From the NCBI GenBank assembly GCA_023101885.1, contig JALPQD010000206.1, positions 721,107-785,106 of the forward strand: 64,000 nucleotides of DNA. The letters are read 5' to 3'. Positions 35,402 through 46,789 of the stretch are shown here, piece by piece. How positions within the stretch are numbered: position 1 is the first letter of the stretch; each line of letters opens with the position of its first letter. The position numbers were made by a program, and so were the translations under genes. The notes under the pieces are model-generated. The model was not told where the DNA came from and did not search any database. It was given only the letters and a program-made list of their open reading frames with translations. The stretch is from Typhlomys cinereus. Taxonomy: Eukaryota > Chordata > Mammalia > Rodentia > Platacanthomyidae.

Positions 35402-35515
35402 ATGAATTCTGTTTTGTTTGGTTCATGTTAGAAAGTGTTTGTCCAGTGTTAATCATGAATAGACAATGCTTTGCCTTGGTCCTTCTGCTAGGTCTTCTAT
35501 CTGGGACGGCACTTG
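35402..35515 (+). repeat. 114-bp direct repeat, copy A (upstream of OR)
   Basis: It begins ATGAATTCTGTTTTGTTTGG and ends CTGGGACGGCACTTG. Compared with copy B at 37471-37584 I count one difference (AATCATG versus AATTATG) in 114 positions. Flanking bases differ completely. It lies in the predicted 5' intron, about 0.9 kb before the OR start codon. There is no A-tail and no obvious target duplication. It also carries a short frame from 35455 starting MNRQCFALVLLLGLL. Confidence 0.95.
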
Positions 35516-36407
35516 GGGTACTTTATTTCTTCAGTTCTTCTTCGGATTTGTAGATAAAGATGGAGGAGGGAAAGGAGGAAGAGGAGGTGAAGGAAAAAGA
35601 GGAATAATGAAGAGGAACAATGTGCTTGACAGGAATCTTGGGTTTGGTTGTGGTGATACGTGGGATACCTGCTTGTATGTTTTTAGTTGAACACTAAAAG
35701 ATTAAAAAGTCAGTAAACTACATGATCCTTAACTGTATAATTTAGAAAACAGAGAAAGTTATTGCATCTCCTTTTCCTACCTCAATCCCAAAGACATTTG
35801 CATTTCAACAAGGTGATTTTATATTTCTGGGTTTTCTAAGAGCTGGACCTGAAATTTTGATAAACGAGTACTCAATACAGTTGTCTTCATTCCTGACCAT
35901 TCTTTGTGTATATCAATCCTATTTCTTTTGATATTTTAGTATTTATGGACTACTGCTGAGTTCTGATGGGACCTATCATGACCTATCATAGTCATGATAC
36001 AATGCATTCTGTATTGTTTTTATGGTTCACAGAAAAATTTCAAGAAAGTGTGGGTGGAGTTAAGGAGGCTTGAGTTTATACTTATATTGCTATGTACTAG
36101 TCATGTGAATTTAGTCTTAACTGTTAGTTTAAGTTTACTATCTTTATAATGTGGGGTTTCAATGACACAACCTATAAAACGTACACAAATTTCTTAGTTC
36201 AGATTAGTGATCAATATGCTAGTTTTTCTCTCATAGTCCTCTCCCTATATTGCTTATTTTTATTGTTTTTCCTGCTTTCTGCCTCTCTCACCTTCCTTAC
36301 TTAATGTCTTCCATTCTCTCATTGTGTTTAATGTAAATTTTTGTATTTTGTTTTGGCATACTTAAATTTTCCATAGTGAAGAAAATTATATTAAAAAATT
36401 TTAATTC
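35516..36407. other. predicted 5' intron of the first OR
   Basis: No repeat or gene was recognised apart from a purine-rich stretch at 35560-35620. The 74-codon frame at 35466-35690 partly overlaps the 114-bp repeat and is probably accidental. Confidence 0.35.
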
Positions 36408-36413
36408 TTACAG
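36394..36413 (+). promoter_or_regulatory. splice acceptor of OR coding exon
   Basis: The T-rich run TTTTAATTCTTACAG ends at 36413, 18 bp before the ATG at 36432. This is the usual arrangement in OR genes, where a 5' UTR intron ends just before the single coding exon. Confidence 0.6.
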
Positions 36414-36431
36414 GAAAAAGAAGAGACTAAA

Positions 36432-37379
36432 ATGGAATGGAGAAATCAAACTGTTGTGGAAGAGTTTTTTGTGAAAGGTCTCTCTGGTTACCCAAGGCTT
36501 GAGATACTCTTTTTTGTGCTCATTTTAATAATGTATGCGGTCATCCTCCTGGGCAATGGCATTCTCATCATAATCACCATTTTTGACTCTCACCTGCATA
36601 CCCCCATGTACTTCTTCCTTGGGAACCTGTCCTTCTTAGACATCTGCTTTACCACCTCCTCTATTCCTCCTACCCTAGGAAGTTTCCTCTCAAAAAGAAA
36701 GACCATTTCTTTCCTTGGCTGTGTGGTGCAAATGTTTCTTGGCTTGGCTATGGGAACCACAGAATGTGTGCTACTGGGCATGATGGCCTTTGACCGCTAT
36801 GTTGCTATCTGTAACCCTCTGAGGTATCCCATCTTCATGAACAAGAGTGCCTGTGTAACCATGGCAACCGGGTCCTGGTTTGCAGGGGTCTGCAACTCTG
36901 CCGTACAGACTGCTTTCGTGGTGCAACTGTCTTTCTGCAGGAACGTCCTCAATCACTTTCTCTGTGAAATCCTGGCTGTCATGAAGTTAGCGTGTGCTGA
37001 CATCTCAGGCAATGAATTCATCATGCTTGTGGCCACAACTTTGTTCACTTTGATGCCGCTGCTCCTGATCATTATCTCGTACTCATTAATCATTTCCAGC
37101 ATCCTCAAAATTCGCTCTTCCGAGGGAAGGAGCAAAGCCTTCTCTACCTGTTCAGCTCACCTGACAGTGGTGATTATATTCTATGGGACCATCCTCTTCA
37201 TGTACATGAAGCCCAAGTCTACGGACAAGCTTAACGCCGACGGCATGGATGCCACAGACAAACTCATATCAGTGTTCTATGGGGTGGTGACTCCCTTGAT
37301 GAATCCCCTAATCTACAGTCTCAGAAACAAGGATGTGAAGGAGGCTATCAAGAATCTGAGCAGGACTTTTGGCAAGTGA
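36432..37379 (+). CDS. OR13C: olfactory receptor, family 13, OR13C2/5/9-like
   Basis: This is a 315-residue class II odorant receptor: a seven-helix GPCR of olfactory neuron cilia that signals through G-alpha-olf and adenylyl cyclase. Visible hallmarks are the N-glycosylation sequon NQT (residue 5), GN in TM1 (41-42), [15 protein letters not shown] (56-70), TM3-IC2 [15 protein letters not shown] (118-132), SY in TM5 (216-217), [10 protein letters not shown] (235-244) and [12 protein letters not shown] (292-303). Cysteines at 97, 169, 178 and 188 would form the extracellular disulfides. The N-terminus MEWRNQT and the ISGNEF segment place it with OR13C2/5/9. The start is supported by length, a good context (AAAATGG) and the acceptor 18 bp upstream. 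Oddly, EC2 is one residue shorter than usual between C169 and C178. No stop or frameshift is present, so it is probably functional. Its ligand is unknown. Confidence 0.95.
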   Translation: MEWRNQTVVEEFFVKGLSGYPRLEILFFVLILIMYAVILLGNGILIIITIFDSHLHTPMYFFLGNLSFLDICFTTSSIPPTLGSFLSKRKTISFLGCVVQMFLGLAMGTTECVLLGMMAFDRYVAICNPLRYPIFMNKSACVTMATGSWFAGVCNSAVQTAFVVQLSFCRNVLNHFLCEILAVMKLACADISGNEFIMLVATTLFTLMPLLLIIISYSLIISSILKIRSSEGRSKAFSTCSAHLTVVIIFYGTILFMYMKPKSTDKLNADGMDATDKLISVFYGVVTPLMNPLIYSLRNKDVKEAIKNLSRTFGK

Positions 37380-37470
37380 ACAGCAAAAGTATTGGATTGT
37401 CAACCAGGTGGACATTGCCTATGGTGGAATTTTAGCTTTTACCCTTTGACTTTTCATGTTTTATGCAAAA
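37380..37470. other. 3' flank of OR13C-like gene
   Basis: A short spacer between the stop codon and copy B of the 114-bp repeat. No polyadenylation signal is visible in it. Confidence 0.5.
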
Positions 37471-37584
37471 ATGAATTCTGTTTTGTTTGGTTCATGTTAG
37501 AAAGTGTTTGTCCAGTGTTAATTATGAATAGACAATGCTTTGCCTTGGTCCTTCTGCTAGGTCTTCTATCTGGGACGGCACTTG
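37471..37584 (+). repeat. 114-bp direct repeat, copy B (downstream of OR)
   Basis: This copy lies 91 bp after the OR stop codon, in the likely 3' UTR, and matches copy A (35402-35515) at all but one position. From 37524 it encodes a 29-codon frame starting MNRQCFALVLLLGLL and reaching GTALAC, which looks like a signal peptide but may be chance. Which copy is the source is not known. Confidence 0.95.
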
Positions 37585-38650
37585 CATGTTCATTAGAAAG
37601 GTCTGAGCTATAAAGTAACAGATTGAGGAGGAATGAGATAAAATAACATTGAAAGATGACTACTTCTTAGCCTTTTTGACAGTATCTTCATAATTCTTAT
37701 TTTTTTAATCACTTTAGAGTTAGGCATTTAGGACTTTTTTACACATTTTTATATTCATCTCCAGACCCCTAAAGTCAAAAAATTCTTGGTATTGTCAGCA
37801 TTTGCAATTTTTCATGTGTTACTGTTAGGATGCTAAGATATGGACCTATAGCAGGGGGTAGGGTATGGACTCCAAGGTAAGGTCCATACAATTGATGACC
37901 ATGTTTTTTGTTTCCTTTCTTTTAGCATCTCTTGTTAGCACTAGCATTAAAAGGTCCAAGTTGAAAGATGAGTTTGAAAATTAGCTTATTTGTTCAGGTT
38001 GAGTAGAAAAATCACATTAGTTCCCCTTTACAAGAAGTCAGATTTCTTTGCTGCAGTGAGAAAATTGAAGTACTTTTTTTAACCTCACAAGATTATGTAA
38101 ACTCTCAGTTCTTAACAAGGATACGTGGATTTATCTTGTTTCTTGTAGTAGCTGCTTCTGTGACCTTGGTGTTTTTGAGGAAGCAGAGAGAGGATCAAGA
38201 CTTACCAGACATTACTTTGCATTTCTTTAGTCCCTCCCACCACTCTGTCTGAAAAACACTTTTTACTTTACTACCCAAGTGGAATGAGAGAATGGGTTTA
38301 GTAGTGAGTCACATTCTAGAATGGCTACTTAGCTGAACCAATTGTGTACTGTTGGATCAAAAAGTTCAAAGGATGCTAAGCGCAAACATTTCCTAAGGGA
38401 TAAATGTGGAATCTTTGTATATACTCAACTATTTTCTATTTTAATGTTTGCTTTTTAAATTTTAGTGGAAGAAATATGAAAAACAAACTACATTTAATTA
38501 CTTCCAGCATTCATTGTATTAATTTATAGATTGAGTCTACTTATAAGGGTTGTGATCACCAGCATATTAAATTCAAATTCTAACAAAACAAACTGTGTAC
38601 AAGAAAGAAGGGGTTACTTCCTATCCATCAGCTCATAATATCTTCACCTA
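37585..38650. other. unassigned non-coding stretch
   Basis: No gene or repeat family was recognised. It may include the 3' UTR of the OR gene. Confidence 0.4.
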
Positions 38651-38663
38651 AGAATTCTAAGAG

Positions 38664-38884
38664 AGGGCTAGAGAGATGGCTCAGTGGTTAAGACTGTTCC
38701 TCTCAAACAGAATGTCCTCAGTTTAGATTCCAGGTCGCACATACAAATGCCGGAAACTGTAGAAACCTACACTTCTAGCCCTGGTTGGCAGAGCCTGGGA
38801 AATCTCTGAGTAAGCAAAAAGGGAATAGACACAATCCAAGATGGCTCTCCAAGTCACTTTTTGTCCTCCACAGGGGTGCACTAT

Positions 38885-38935
<51 letters not shown>

Positions 38936-38951
38936 ATCTATCTCTGAGGCA

Positions 38952-38994
<43 letters not shown>

Positions 38995-39004
38995 AGAAAG
39001 TTTA
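38664..39004 (+). repeat. B2-like SINE with CT and AAAT tails
   Basis: The head is GGGCTAGAGAGATGGCTCAG, the body is of the standard subfamily, and the CA tract is replaced by a CT run (38889-38931) followed by (AAAT)n (38951-38996). Flanks AGAATTCTAAGAG (38651-38663) and AGGATTTTAAGAG (39005-39017) form a degraded 13-bp target duplication with two mismatches. Confidence 0.85.
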
Positions 39005-39017
39005 AGGATTTTAAGAG

Positions 39018-40049
39018 ATAGGAGCTTCTTGTTTCACTCAGGTGCAGTCTTTGATACTCATGCACGAATTTTTTATTGCCTTGTGGCTTCAACCTAAAAT
39101 CTCCCATAAACTCTGTGGGATGGATAATCTAGCTTCTGGATCTCACACTTATAAATTTCAATAAAATTAGTAAGTGAGAAGAAAATTTAAAGCACATACT
39201 TCCCTACACAGAAGGAAAACAGGAGGATATTTCTTATGCACGGTTGCAAAATCAAGGTCTGAGGAAAAGAACGTCATGTCTCCCTTCTTGGTTGTTTGTG
39301 TATTCAGATTTGCTGGATAGACACTGTTATAATCTTGATATGCTTTGATGCAGTGTTTGACTCTGTAGAGAATTTTTAGGTTTTTTTCTTTACCTGATTT
39401 TTGGGGTGAATGTGTTTCATTTGTGTATGCTTGCACACTTTTAAACCTGTCCAATTTTTATAAATTCCAAGCCTGAACTTCTGTCAACTTTTTATGATGC
39501 TGGGGCTTCTATAGTGTCTATTTAAAATCAAATGTAGACATGTACTGGCTGCCAGTCAATTCAGCACGTTATTGTACTGAAGTTTTCTGACGCGGCTGGA
39601 GTACTCCTACCTCACAGAGGAGGTTGTGAAATTTAGGGAATTTAACATCCCTGCCCAAGTCTCACAGTATACAAACTCTGGGAAGATGGATGCAGCCACT
39701 TCTTTTACAGAGTATGAAATCTTTCTGTACATTACATTGTGTTATATTCTTGTTTTTTCCACATGATATCTAATGTCAATATTTCTCATTGGCATTCCTA
39801 ATATGATCTATATAGGTATAGAATTGGTTCTTCATCCTCATTCATAGAGTTATGTCTTAAATTAGAATAACTGACATTAATTGAGAGGTAAAATAAGGAG
39901 GATTTGATATTAGCACAAATCATCTAGAAAAGTTTTTTAAAGAAGCCTAAAGGGTTTTTTGGTGTGTTTTGTGATAGCACACTGTCATCTCAATACTTGC
40001 CATTTTGTTCCTATAGTAATTAAAATTAGCTCTTGGTAGAGAAGCTTTC
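39018..40049. other. unassigned non-coding stretch
   Basis: Nothing recognisable. The 95-codon minus-strand frame at 39167-39454 has no domain. Confidence 0.45.
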
Positions 40050-40560
40050 TTTTATAATGGAAGGTGTGTTACACAGAGAATCACTACTGGTCAAAGTACA
40101 GAGAATAAGTGACTGTGGACGCTGGGCCCTAAAAGGAACTTCTAATTTATCCTTCCCTCCCACCCCAAGGCTCTGGAATCATTGTGGGAAAGGAAGCTAC
40201 AAGACTTAGAGTAGAGGAGGGCAATGCCAGACCATCTTTCGAACACAGCAAGATTGCTGCACTTGTGAACTCCCCACAACTCTATCTACTTCCACCAGAG
40301 CAGCACGAGATTTGGCCTGTCAACTCTTCACCATGAAAGGGAAAAGATCGCAAGAGGCACCACACCTTCAAGAAACTATTGAAAGTGGAGGAGGAGCCAC
40401 TTTCTTCAATGATGTATCAGGCACGTGTTAGTGGAAACAATCCAAATGAAATTCAGCATACAAGTAGAAGAGAGGGATGATAGGATTCAGTAATGAGGGA
40501 TGAAAGTAACATAAACATTGTATTCATGCATGAGTCTATCAAAGAAGAAAAATTTTAAAA
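40050..40560 (+). mobile_element. old LINE-1 3' UTR fragment
   Basis: It contains AGATCGCAAGAGGCACCACA, CCAAATGAAATTCAGCATAC and an A-rich end. These parallel AGATCTCAAGAAGCTCCACA and AGATGAAACTCAGTGGACTT in the LINE-1 piece at 27186-27790. It is very diverged. Confidence 0.5.
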
Positions 40561-41978
40561 AAGGAAACCACTTTGCATCTTTTCATAAAATAGCTTCCTA
40601 AACAGGCTTTGCTTCTGTATAGCTAGATTTGATGAATCTGTGTTTTTCTGGGAATGTGCTTGTTAATCATTATTTTTTAGCCATTTCAGGAATATTTATG
40701 GTGCCTTTACTGGATGCTGGGCACTGTACTAGTTACCAACTAGGCAGTCATAAATAAAAGATGGAGTTTTAACTGAGACATGGACATGCAACTTAGAGCC
40801 AAATTGATGAAATGCAGACCTGAAGTCCGGAAGACAGTAATTGCCTGCATACTCTCACATGCTGTTCTAGACGTTTCTCAATTCAATGACAGAACCGTGG
40901 AGTCACTTGAGCAAAAGAAGGCAGTAAGTTTGAAGCATCTCTTTCAAAAGGTTTGCAGGGACAGGAGTGGAAGACAGATACGTAAACGTGTATTAATATC
41001 TTAGGGAATACAAAACCCACTCAGGGAAGCTCAGACAGATGACAAGTATCTGCACCGATGTGTGTCTTCAACTTGTTACCGGCCTATCCCATAAAACTCA
41101 GAAAATAGTAGAGAGAATTAAGTCAGTCAAACAACAGCCTTTTTCTGGCTGCTCATTTTCCTACCATTGGTAACCTGGCCACTTGAAATGAAAGTTAGAA
41201 GCACTGTCCACTGAACTGGTCTCAGAAACTCTTTGTTTTACAACTGTAATTTTGTTTTTAAATCTCAGAAACGGCACTAAACAAACTGCAAGAATTTGCA
41301 TGTGATGACAACATTTTAAAAGCTATCATTAACCTATCAGAAATATTGCATTCAAATAATATCCCTGAGGTCTTCAGCTCAGTATAAAGCTGGCACTGGA
41401 CAGTTGTATTGCTAAAGTCTATACAGTCAAATTTAATGCATATTTTCAGTCCTTATCTTAATTGATTACTCTGCACTGTTCTATGCTTTTAAAATCACAA
41501 CTGACTTTTAATTTATATCTCAAAGTGATATTGAATATAAAATCATTAAATAGCATATACTTTAAAAAGTGCAAATTCAAATACATATAAAACTTTTCAT
41601 GACATGTATATGTAACTTGTACATAAATGAAAGATACATAGGACATTTAGTAATATGTAATGAATTAGTAAAAATGCATTGAATATGTTATCTTGAACAA
41701 TCATATTCAATATTTACTTTTATGCAATTGGTTTTTTTTCATTCAGAATATATCATCCTCTTTCTCACATATTTATATGTCTGTGCAGTGGTATTTTATT
41801 TGGATCCTTGTATGGATATGGTAAAGTTTATATAAGTTTGTGGAAATATCAAAGTATGTATGATCCCTTTAGATGAACATTTATAGCAATCTCTGGCATT
41901 TCAATATCATGGTGATGTCATGATGCTGTTATATTCATCAAAAGCAATTAATTTTTCATTCTAAGTTATAAATTTTTT
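40561..41978. other. unassigned non-coding stretch
   Basis: AT-rich, with no recognised gene. The 74-codon frame at 40780-41004 has no identifiable domain. Confidence 0.45.
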
Positions 41979-41987
41979 TATTATTTT

Positions 41988-42030
<43 letters not shown>

Positions 42031-42274
42031 CAGAGGGCACTGTGTATCCCTGTGGAGGATCACAGGTAACTTCAGGAATCATCCTGGATCTCTTCTACCT
42101 CCTTTTTCTCCTTTTTGCTTTGTTCTGGGATTTCCCAGGCTCTGCCCACCAATTCCAGAGGTATAGGCCACTGATGGTTCTGCCTGGCATTTTTTAAGTA
42201 GGCTCTGGGATCTGAACCCAGGTTCTTTTGCTTGCTAGACAGAATCTTTACCTCTGAGCCATCTCTCCAGCCCC
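41979..42274 (-). repeat. B2-like SINE, antisense
   Basis: A TG tract (41991-42028) leads into the inverse body and the inverse head GAGCCATCTCTCCAGCCCC, ending at 42274. The flanks CTAAGTTATAAA (41961-41972) and CTAAGTTACAAA (42275-42286) form a 12-bp target duplication with one mismatch. Confidence 0.9.
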
Positions 42275-42286
42275 CTAAGTTACAAA

Positions 42287-43054
42287 ACTTTAATGTTATT
42301 AGAAAAAGAAGTGAGAACAGTGTTAGGATTGGGATTGCTGACATTTGGGAAATGAGCTTACAGTGTTACAAAGGGTAGTCAGCAGAAATATCATCTTGAA
42401 TGTAACATTTAGTTAAGGCCTTTTAGGAAGTTTAAGTATTGATGCAAAGGTTCTGAGGGGATGTATTCCAGGCAGTGGGAAGAGTGTGAAAAGTCATGAA
42501 GAAAAGACACTCCTGATGTATTTGAGAAATTTTAACAAGTTCAAATGAAGCTGAGGGAACAAGGGGAGAACTGTTGAAGTCAGTGAGAACTGAGACAGGG
42601 TATGTACATGAGTCAGGTCAGACTGATTCAAATACATTGCTTGATATTTTCTTGTATAAATTCTTTGAATATTTTCTAAGATTTTTGATTTGGTTCTTGG
42701 ACTGTGTTCTTTCAACCTTCTCTAATCTCTTTGATCTTTTGTAGTGTATTGTGCATGATTTCTGTCAAGTTTAATGTATATACTGCCTGAGTTTTAATAA
42801 ATATTTTTCAGTAGTAAGTTGATTGTAGGACAACTGAAAATTAAATGTAATAATAAAGCAAACTTTGACATACAGTATCCTTTTATTCTTCTGATCAAAT
42901 CAAAAGTAAGCAGAGTTTGGATGTGGTAATACTTTTGTAGCTTTTATTTATAATAAAGACACACTCCAGATTGCTTTGTGATTATTGAAGGGTTTTGAAG
43001 GAGGATATGGGACTCTTAGTTTCATCTTCATACTTTTAAATGAATACAGGACAC
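42287..43054. other. unassigned non-coding stretch
   Basis: No gene or repeat was recognised. Confidence 0.45.
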
Positions 43055-43392
43055 GAACAACTTAGGGAAATAAGGAGCTTAGTCTTGGCTTACATTTTCT
43101 GGTTATGGCAGAGAGTTCATACCCTCATCAGGAGCTGGAGGAGCTAGCACCATTTCCACAGAAAGAACTAAGAGAGGGCCACACTACCTAGCTTGGCGTT
43201 CCAACCAATTCTCTCTCCATTCTAGCCATCTGCCAGGGAATGGTTCCATCCTGTACAGGCCGGGTCTTCCCACCTCAATTAGATGGTCTCCGCAAGCTTG
43301 CTCAGGGTTCACCTTAACTAAGTAATTCTTCATTAAGTATGTCTAACGGCTCAATTCTCAGATGTCAAGTTGACACCCTAACTGATAAGAGA
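43055..43392 (-). mobile_element. MaLR-type LTR, antisense
   Basis: The inverse of a rodent MaLR LTR: GGCTTACATTTTCTGGTTAT, then GGCCGGGTCTTCCCACCTCA, and finally GATGTCAAGTTGACACCCTA, the complement of the LTR start. No internal region is nearby, so it is a solo LTR. Confidence 0.6.
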
Positions 43393-44864
43393 GGTTTTCG
43401 AGAAAGCTAGAATGCCCAAAAGAATATCTAGAGGAACAAGTGCTAACAGATTTTGGGGAAATCTATTAAACACATAGTGTGTCTCTAACATTTGTAAGCA
43501 AGTTTAATTTGAGAAACAATAGCTTGCTTATGGGGGACATTTTGATTGATCACTCAGGTATGCTTTTGAAGAAGCATTCTTTTTTTACTCCAGCTGCAGC
43601 TCAAGGTGGATATTTGAAAGCTTGTTTGCTAATTTATTCAGTTGAAGCCCTTTAGACTTTCTGGAAGGTTGGTACTAACATCAGTGTTCCTTCTCTTTGA
43701 ATATTTTGATTAAACTCTGTTCCTCTATCTTAATACTTACTTTGATTCCTTTCCGTCGTGATCACGAATCATCTCAGGATGCAGAAAATTTGGTAGTTTC
43801 AAATATCTTTGCTAAGAAATTCTTATTTTTCTTTCAAAAGTGGTGTTTAGTGCTATTAATATAGCTGAAACAACAGCTCGTTTATGTTAGGATTGGGCCA
43901 CGCTATTGTTGGGCCTGCATCTCAAATAAATTTATCTCTCTCCCTCTAGTCAACCAAGATTCTCCATGAAACCCACTAGTAAACACCTGTATACATCACA
44001 TGTGTTTTCCCAGTTAAACTTAGTATCGCAGGGAAACTAATTTTAAGACTGCTATAATCTGCTCATTAATAGTGGTTGTAGTAGTAATATTTATGTCTCT
44101 TACGGATGTGACTATTTGTATAGGGTTGGTGTCCATCTTCTGAATGTGGAAGTCAAAATTCATATCCTCATACAACTAGTACAGAAAAACTTTCTGTGCA
44201 CCATCAAGCATTATTCTAAAGTGCATACTTTGACATAACAAGTTATGTGAAAAAGTCTTGCTTTGATGAAGGTATTATGGTGGCAATATACTCAAGTTGG
44301 GTGCCTCATGACCTGAGAGTGGAGGCAGTATTTGCAATGCACTCATGATATTGGCAGTGGCTGAGGGTGGTATTAATCAGCCTAGCTTCTGCCCTGCAGT
44401 CTGAGTCTTTGTTCCTGAAGAACACTTGCCTGGTTCTTTGGTTTTCCGATTGCAATTTTATTTTATTTTATTTTTCCAAATTTACAACAGATATTAATAT
44501 TTGGAATTTGAAAATAAAGTTTAGAATTCTCAGGAATTATTGGAAACTTATAGATCATAAGTAATTAGTGAGATACTTTTAACCACCACAAACTTTCCTA
44601 GAATTCTTTAATTTTACCCATTGTGGTAGACAATTCTATGATGACTGCTAAGATTCCTGGTTCCTAGTGTGCATTTCCTGTAAAATCTTCTCTCTCAGTT
44701 GTATGGGATTTATGAACACGATGGGGTATCGCTTCTCATGATTACATTTCAGTATAAGGCAGGAGAGCGTTTTCAGTGTTAGTTAAGGTTATTGATCCTT
44801 TGGCTTTGTGCTAATGGAAAGGAAGTGAACCTGGGTGGATTTGACCTAATCGAATGGGTCCTCA
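43393..44864. other. unassigned non-coding stretch
   Basis: No gene was recognised. Open frames are short. Confidence 0.45.
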
Positions 44865-44972
44865 GAGTAGCAGGGCATGGTGATACATGCCTGCATCCTT
44901 GAATGTGGGAGGCTGAGGTCTGGAGCCTTTGTGGACAGCCTCTATGACGTATCAAGACCATGTAAAAAAAAG
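44865..44972 (+). repeat. B1-like SINE
   Basis: AGCAGGGCATGGTGATACAT, then CTTGAATGTGGGAGGCTGAG and a short A-run at 44964-44971 match the B1 body. It is old. Confidence 0.65.
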
Positions 44973-45784
44973 TTGGAGTCTTCAACCGTGAGTTGTCTCA
45001 CTGGCCCCTTACACTCATTTAACTGCTACTAATTTCACCCAAGAAGAGAGCTTTTGTTGATAACTTGGAAGAAGGAAGCTGCTTGAGTATGTGAGGGTTA
45101 CTTACATGAAGATATCTTCATTGGCTAACAGTCAGTAAGAAAATGTGCACTTGTGTTGACTTCAGTTCTACATCTGCTAAGAACTGAATGCATCTGACCA
45201 TCTGAATGAAGTTAGAATAGGACCTCACATGTCGATGAGAAGAGAATGTAGTATGATTTTTGTCACAACTTGATTTCAGGCTCTGATAGAAAACCCAGCT
45301 GCTTTGTAACTGGACACTGAACTTATGGAATTGTGTAGTAATAATTTATACTGCTTTATAACACTGAATTTCACAAAATTTGCAATGTGATCATTAAAAA
45401 CTAGCGTAATCATTGTAGATAAAATAGGATTAATCATGAACCTATTAGGACTGCTGTCTAAATTGATTATTATAGCACTGAGAAATTGTCAAATAATGTT
45501 CACATTTTGATTTCTTCATACGCTATCATACTACCTGGAGTGTGTTTTAAAATTGCTGAGTTAAAGATATATTTTGCTTAGAAACTCTGTTTTTGAAACT
45601 TGATTCTCAGAACTCTCAGAAAGACAATGGATATAAATTATAACTTTCAATTTGCATGCAAGAGCAGTTTACAGTTTCAAGGGCTGTGAACACACTTCAG
45701 CACAGCTACTGCAACTCTGTTCACATATCTGTTTCTTATGTTTGATTTAGGTCATTCAAACTAGTGCAGATGGCCAAACTTAAT
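44973..45784. other. unassigned non-coding stretch
   Basis: Nothing recognised. Confidence 0.45.
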
Positions 45785-45811
45785 TTTTTTTTAACTTTCT
45801 TCTTTTATTTC

Positions 45812-45861
<50 letters not shown>

Positions 45862-45865
45862 AGAG

Positions 45866-45925
<60 letters not shown>

Positions 45926-46139
45926 TGTTTGTCTCTGTGGAAGCCCAAGGGTGACTTTGGGAATCATCCTAGATGGCTTCAACCTCGTTTTTGCTTTGTT
46001 CTGGTATTTCCCAGGTTCTGCCCACCAGTGCCAGATGTGTAGACTGCTATCATTTCCACCTGGAGTTTTTATGTGAGACCTGGGATCCAAACTCAGGACC
46101 TTCTACTTGTGAGGCGGAGGTTTAACTCCCAAGTCAGAA
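45785..46139 (-). repeat. B2-like SINE, antisense, head truncated
   Basis: TG (45813-45854) and GA (45863-45923) tracts form the expanded tail. The inverse body follows, but the inverse head stops at AACTCCCAAGTCAGAATTA instead of continuing to TCTCTCCAGCCCC. The truncation point coincides with the poly-T of the adjacent retrocopy at 46143, so that insertion, or an associated deletion, removed the head. Confidence 0.8.
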
Positions 46140-46142
46140 TTA

Positions 46143-46680
46143 TTTTTTTTTCTGAGTAGCAAAGTCACAACTTTTATTTGTGGTGCCTGTCTTTGTCTCA
46201 AAAATACTTTTTCCACTTTCCCAGGTAACACACAAGGAGGGGACAGAAAAAAAAGCCCTCCTTTCCTATTGCACGTGGACACTGTATACAGGCTGGCTCT
46301 GCAGAGCCAGGGGACCCTTGGCATATTCCTGGATCCCTGCTGAGGAGGGGGGAAGCTGCTGAGTGGCATCACACATGAGGTGGACCCCCAGGGTGACCAC
46401 TCTGCCTCTGACTACTGATTCGTGAGTTTCTTGTTCCCTGTTTCTGCTTGGTTTGCTCTCTGGCCAGGGTTCCCTCTTAGCAATGTCCCACTGCCTGGCT
46501 TAGCCTCCCTCCTCCATCCTGGCTTGAGGTCCCCTTGGCCTGGGGACCCTGTACTTCCCTCCCAATCCTGAGGTCCAGAGAGGGGGGTTGTGGCTTCTCA
46601 ATGACTTCCCCTGGAGCCCTGGCCCTCGTGCTCCTGAGGGGGAAGAAGTGCGTGTGTCAGAAGCAGCAGTTATAAAGACG
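46143..46680 (-). pseudogene. processed 3' end of an unidentified mRNA
   Basis: The minus strand is GC-rich, unlike its surroundings. It ends with AATAAA (plus-strand TTTATT, 46173-46178), then CTTTGCTACTCAG and a 9-base A-tail (46143-46151 as T). That is the layout of a retroposed mRNA 3' UTR. I do not recognise the parent gene. No intact reading frame of note was seen, so it is probably only 3' UTR. The right boundary is estimated from the drop in GC content. No target duplication is clear. Confidence 0.65.
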
Positions 46681-46789
46681 GGTGCGATGACTCCTCCACA
46701 GTCACTTAAATTCTTTACAGAGAATTTCCATTCTTGAAATTTCCAGTGTCTTTTCTTTTGAATTTTTTATTTACCTCACCTCATTATTA

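Noticed and set aside
35466..35690. A 74-codon frame with Gly/Lys-rich segment upstream of the OR
   Set aside because: It overlaps the 114-bp repeat and a purine-rich stretch in a different frame from the signal-like peptide; the composition follows from the DNA.
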